DNA of 8,203 nt, taken from Rhodospirillales bacterium. GTDB taxonomy: Bacteria > Pseudomonadota > Alphaproteobacteria > Acetobacterales > Acetobacteraceae. The notes under the pieces are model-generated. The model made no database searches. It saw nothing but the letters and a program-made list of their open reading frames with translations, and was not told the origin of the DNA. The stretch lies in assembly GCA_903644035.1 (NCBI GenBank), contig CAHJXG010000237.1, positions 1-8,203 on the forward strand, read 5' to 3'. Positions within the stretch are counted from its first letter, which is position 1. Each line of letters opens with the position of its first letter. The translations under genes and the position numbers were made by a program. Below are positions 6,211 to 8,203 of this stretch, piece by piece.

Positions 6211-7167
6211 ATGAGCGTTTCGACGGGCGAGATCGACGTGATGGTCAGCGAGGTCGGGCCGCGCGATGGGCTGCAGAGCGTCGCGCGCACCATGCCGACG
6301 GCCGTCAAGCACCGCTGGATCGCCGCCCTGGCCCAGGCCGGGCTGCGCGAGATCGAGGTCGGCTCGTTCGTGTCCCCCAAGCGGCTCCCGCAGATGGGGG
6401 ACGTGGCGGAGGTGGTGCAGCGGGCGGTGCAGCTTCCGGGCGTGTCGGTCCTGGCGCTCGTGCCCAACCTGAAGGGGGCGGAGCGGGCCATCGCGGCCGG
6501 CACGCCCAAGCTGACGATGCCGCCCTCCGCCTCCCACGCGCACAGCCTGGCCAACATCGGCATGACCACCGAGGCCGCAATCACCGAGGTCGGGCGGGTC
6601 TGCGCGTTGCGCGATAGCCTGCCCGCCGGACGCCGCCCCCATATCGAGGTCGGCATCTCCACCGCCTTCGGCTGCACCATCGAGGGGCCGGTGTCGGAGG
6701 ATTGGGTGATCCGCATGGCCGTGATGCTGGCAGACGCCGGCGCCGACACCGTGGGCCTGTCCGACACGACCGGCTACGGCAACCCGGCCCAGGTCAGGCG
6801 CATGTTCACGCGGCTGCGGCAGGAGCTGGGCGGCAAGGCTGGCGGGGCGCATTTCCACAACACGCGCGGCCAGGGCCTGGCGAACGTCGTGGCGGCGCTG
6901 GAGGCCGGGGTCACGACCTTCGACTCGTCCCAGGGCGGCCTGGGCGGCTGCCCCTACGCGCCCGGCGCGACCGGCAACATCGTGACCGAGGACCTGGTGT
7001 TCATGCTGGAGGCGATGGGCCTGCGCACCGGCATCGACATGGCGCGGCTGCTCGCCGCGCGCGCCCTGGTCGCGGAGGGCCTGCCCGGCGAGCCGCTCTA
7101 TGGCCACGTGGCCGAGGCCGGGCTGCCCAGGGGCTTCGCGCCTGCCGCCGCGAGGATGGCGGCATGA
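6211..7167 (+). CDS. Hydroxymethylglutaryl-CoA lyase family protein (DRE-TIM metallolyase)
   Basis: This is a 318-residue cytoplasmic lyase of the HMG-CoA lyase family, which splits HMG-CoA or related acyl-CoAs with the help of a divalent metal. Visible landmarks are VSEVGPRDGLQ (residues 12-22, catalytic Arg18-Asp19), Glu49 in IEVGSFVSPK, Cys155 in STAFGCTIEG, Asp185 in LSDTTGYG, the metal-binding HFH at 214-216, and the signature GLGGCPYAPGATGN (243-256) with catalytic Cys247. The full set suggests an active enzyme. One deviation is SASH at 106-109, where family members usually have a Ser-Glu pair (ASE). The stop codon overlaps the next gene's start in ATGA (7164-7167), so it is translationally coupled to a CoA-transferase. 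That pairing suggests a catabolic step on an activated acid rather than leucine breakdown, since no other leucine-pathway genes are nearby. The true substrate is uncertain. Confidence 0.9.
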   Translation: MSVSTGEIDVMVSEVGPRDGLQSVARTMPTAVKHRWIAALAQAGLREIEVGSFVSPKRLPQMGDVAEVVQRAVQLPGVSVLALVPNLKGAERAIAAGTPKLTMPPSASHAHSLANIGMTTEAAITEVGRVCALRDSLPAGRRPHIEVGISTAFGCTIEGPVSEDWVIRMAVMLADAGADTVGLSDTTGYGNPAQVRRMFTRLRQELGGKAGGAHFHNTRGQGLANVVAALEAGVTTFDSSQGGLGGCPYAPGATGNIVTEDLVFMLEAMGLRTGIDMARLLAARALVAEGLPGEPLYGHVAEAGLPRGFAPAAARMAA

Positions 7168-8203
7168 GCGCCGCGCTGCCGCTGGAGGGCGTCCGGGTCA
7201 TCGAGTTCTCGCACATGATCATGGGACCCAGCTCTGGCCTGGTGCTGGGCGACCTGGGCGCCGACGTGATCAAGGTGGAACCGGTCGGGGCCGGCGACAA
7301 CACCCGCCGCCTCCCGGGGTCCGGCGCCGGGTTCTTCCCGGTGTTCAACCGCAACAAGCGGAGCGTGGCGCTGGACCTGAAGGCGCCGGAGGGCCTCGCG
7401 TTTGCGAAGCGCCTGATCCAGGGCGCCGACGTCGTGACGGAGAACTTCCGCCCGGGCGGCCTCGACGCCATGGGCCTCGGCTACGAGGCGCTGAGGACGG
7501 ATCACCCGGGCCTGATCTACTGCTCGCTCAAGGGGTTCCTGCCGGGTCCCTACGAGAAGCGGGCCGCGCTGGACGAGGTCGTGCAGATGATGGGCGGCCT
7601 CGCCTACATGACGGGGCCGCCGGGCCGGCCGCTGCGCGCGGGCGCGTCGGTGAACGACATCATGGGCGGCATGTTCGCCGCCATGGGCATCCTGGCCGCG
7701 TTGATCGAGCGCGGGCGCACCGGGCGCGGGCAGCTTGTGCAGAGCGCGCTGTTCGAGAACAACGCCTTCCTGGTCGCGACGCACATGGCGCAGTTCGCGG
7801 TGACGGGCAAGCCGGCGGCGCCGATGCCCGCGCGGCTCTCCGCCTGGGCGGTATACGACGTGTTCGAGACGGCGGATGCCGAGCAGATCTTCGTCGGCGT
7901 GGTGAGCGACACCCAGTGGCGCGCCTTCTGCGACGCCTTCGTCCTGCCGGACCTGCTCGCCGACCCGGCGCTCGCGACCAATCCGCTGCGGGTCGGCGCG
8001 CGCGACCGGTTCATGCCGGCGCTGCGCGACCTGTTCCGCGGCCTGACCCGGGCCGAGGCCAGCGCGCGGTGCGAGGCGGCGCGCCTGCCTTTCTCCCCGG
8101 TGATGCGGCCCGAGGACCTGCTGCACGACCCGCAGCTCGCGACGCCCGGCGCCATGGTGGAGGTGACGCTGGCGGACGGGCGGACGATGCCGGTCCCGGC
8201 GCT
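7164..8203 (+). CDS. CaiB/BaiF family (class III) CoA-transferase, 3' end beyond window
   Basis: The first 346 codons are visible; family members run to about 380-420 residues, so only the C-terminal tail is missing. The N-terminus (LPLEGVRVIEFSHMIMGPSS, then LGDLGADVIKVEPVGAGD) and NKRSVALDLKAPEG (64-77) are typical of the family. The catalytic Asp is predicted at Asp165 in SVNDIMGGMFAAMGILAAL, and ALFENNAFL follows at 196-204. The enzyme would move CoA from a donor such as succinyl-CoA onto a carboxylic acid by an acyl-Asp intermediate. Its start overlaps the lyase stop by 4 nt. The natural reading is that this enzyme activates an acid and the lyase cleaves the thioester. 3-Hydroxy-3-methylglutarate or another 3-hydroxy-3-substituted dicarboxylate would fit, but the substrate cannot be deduced. 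Confidence 0.92.
   Translation, partial: MSAALPLEGVRVIEFSHMIMGPSSGLVLGDLGADVIKVEPVGAGDNTRRLPGSGAGFFPVFNRNKRSVALDLKAPEGLAFAKRLIQGADVVTENFRPGGLDAMGLGYEALRTDHPGLIYCSLKGFLPGPYEKRAALDEVVQMMGGLAYMTGPPGRPLRAGASVNDIMGGMFAAMGILAALIERGRTGRGQLVQSALFENNAFLVATHMAQFAVTGKPAAPMPARLSAWAVYDVFETADAEQIFVGVVSDTQWRAFCDAFVLPDLLADPALATNPLRVGARDRFMPALRDLFRGLTRAEASARCEAARLPFSPVMRPEDLLHDPQLATPGAMVEVTLADGRTMPVPA

Noticed and set aside
1..8203. CRISPR arrays, tRNA or rRNA genes, insertion sequences, phage genes, toxin-antitoxin or defence genes
   Set aside because: No repeat-spacer pattern, cloverleaf-type sequence, transposase or defence motif was seen. The window is almost fully covered by metabolic, regulatory and signalling genes.

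Overview
The window is a GC-rich, tightly packed bacterial chromosome segment. By eye it is about 70% GC, with strong G/C at third codon positions. The content fits a metabolically versatile proteobacterium: a LysR regulator, an aromatic-acid MFS permease, an extradiol dioxygenase, an IclR regulator, an HMG-CoA-lyase-type enzyme, a class III CoA-transferase and a GGDEF/EAL protein. An alphaproteobacterium of the Acetobacteraceae or Azospirillum type, or a member of Burkholderiales, are both plausible; the sequence alone does not decide. Every gene has a recognisable family, and no mobile element, RNA gene or CRISPR array was seen.

Layout. (1) Positions 1-3384, minus strand: a LysR regulator (GTG start at 3384), then an MFS permease of the aromatic acid:H+ symporter type, then a catechol 2,3-dioxygenase-like ring-cleavage enzyme cut by the left edge. 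The gaps are 56 and 26 nt, and both downstream genes have strong Shine-Dalgarno sites. This looks like a regulated uptake and ring-cleavage unit. (2) Positions 3602-5212, plus strand: a membrane-anchored GGDEF-EAL protein with both catalytic motifs intact, divergent from lysR across a 217-bp gap that holds an imperfect inverted repeat. (3) Positions 5291-6064, minus strand: an IclR regulator, convergent with the GGDEF-EAL gene. (4) Positions 6211-8203, plus strand: an HMG-CoA-lyase family gene overlapping by 4 nt (ATGA) with a CaiB/BaiF CoA-transferase that runs off the right edge.

The clearest regulatory structure is the divergent iclR/lyase region (6065-6210). It is an AT-rich island of about 61% AT over 6091-6170, counted by hand. 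It carries a sigma70-like promoter and two inverted repeats of the same geometry, TTCCA-N5-TGGAA and TTCTG-N5-CAGAA, with centres 20 bp apart. I infer that these are the IclR-family operators controlling the lyase/CoA-transferase operon and perhaps iclR itself.

How the genes work together (inference): the left unit imports an aromatic acid or related compound and cleaves a catechol ring. The right unit activates a carboxylic acid to its CoA thioester and splits it by a retro-Claisen/aldol-type reaction. The substrates cannot be read from the sequence. I found no clearly new system. The most notable points are a Tyr at the usual catalytic His position of the dioxygenase, a His in a normally Glu position of the lyase, and the paired operators.
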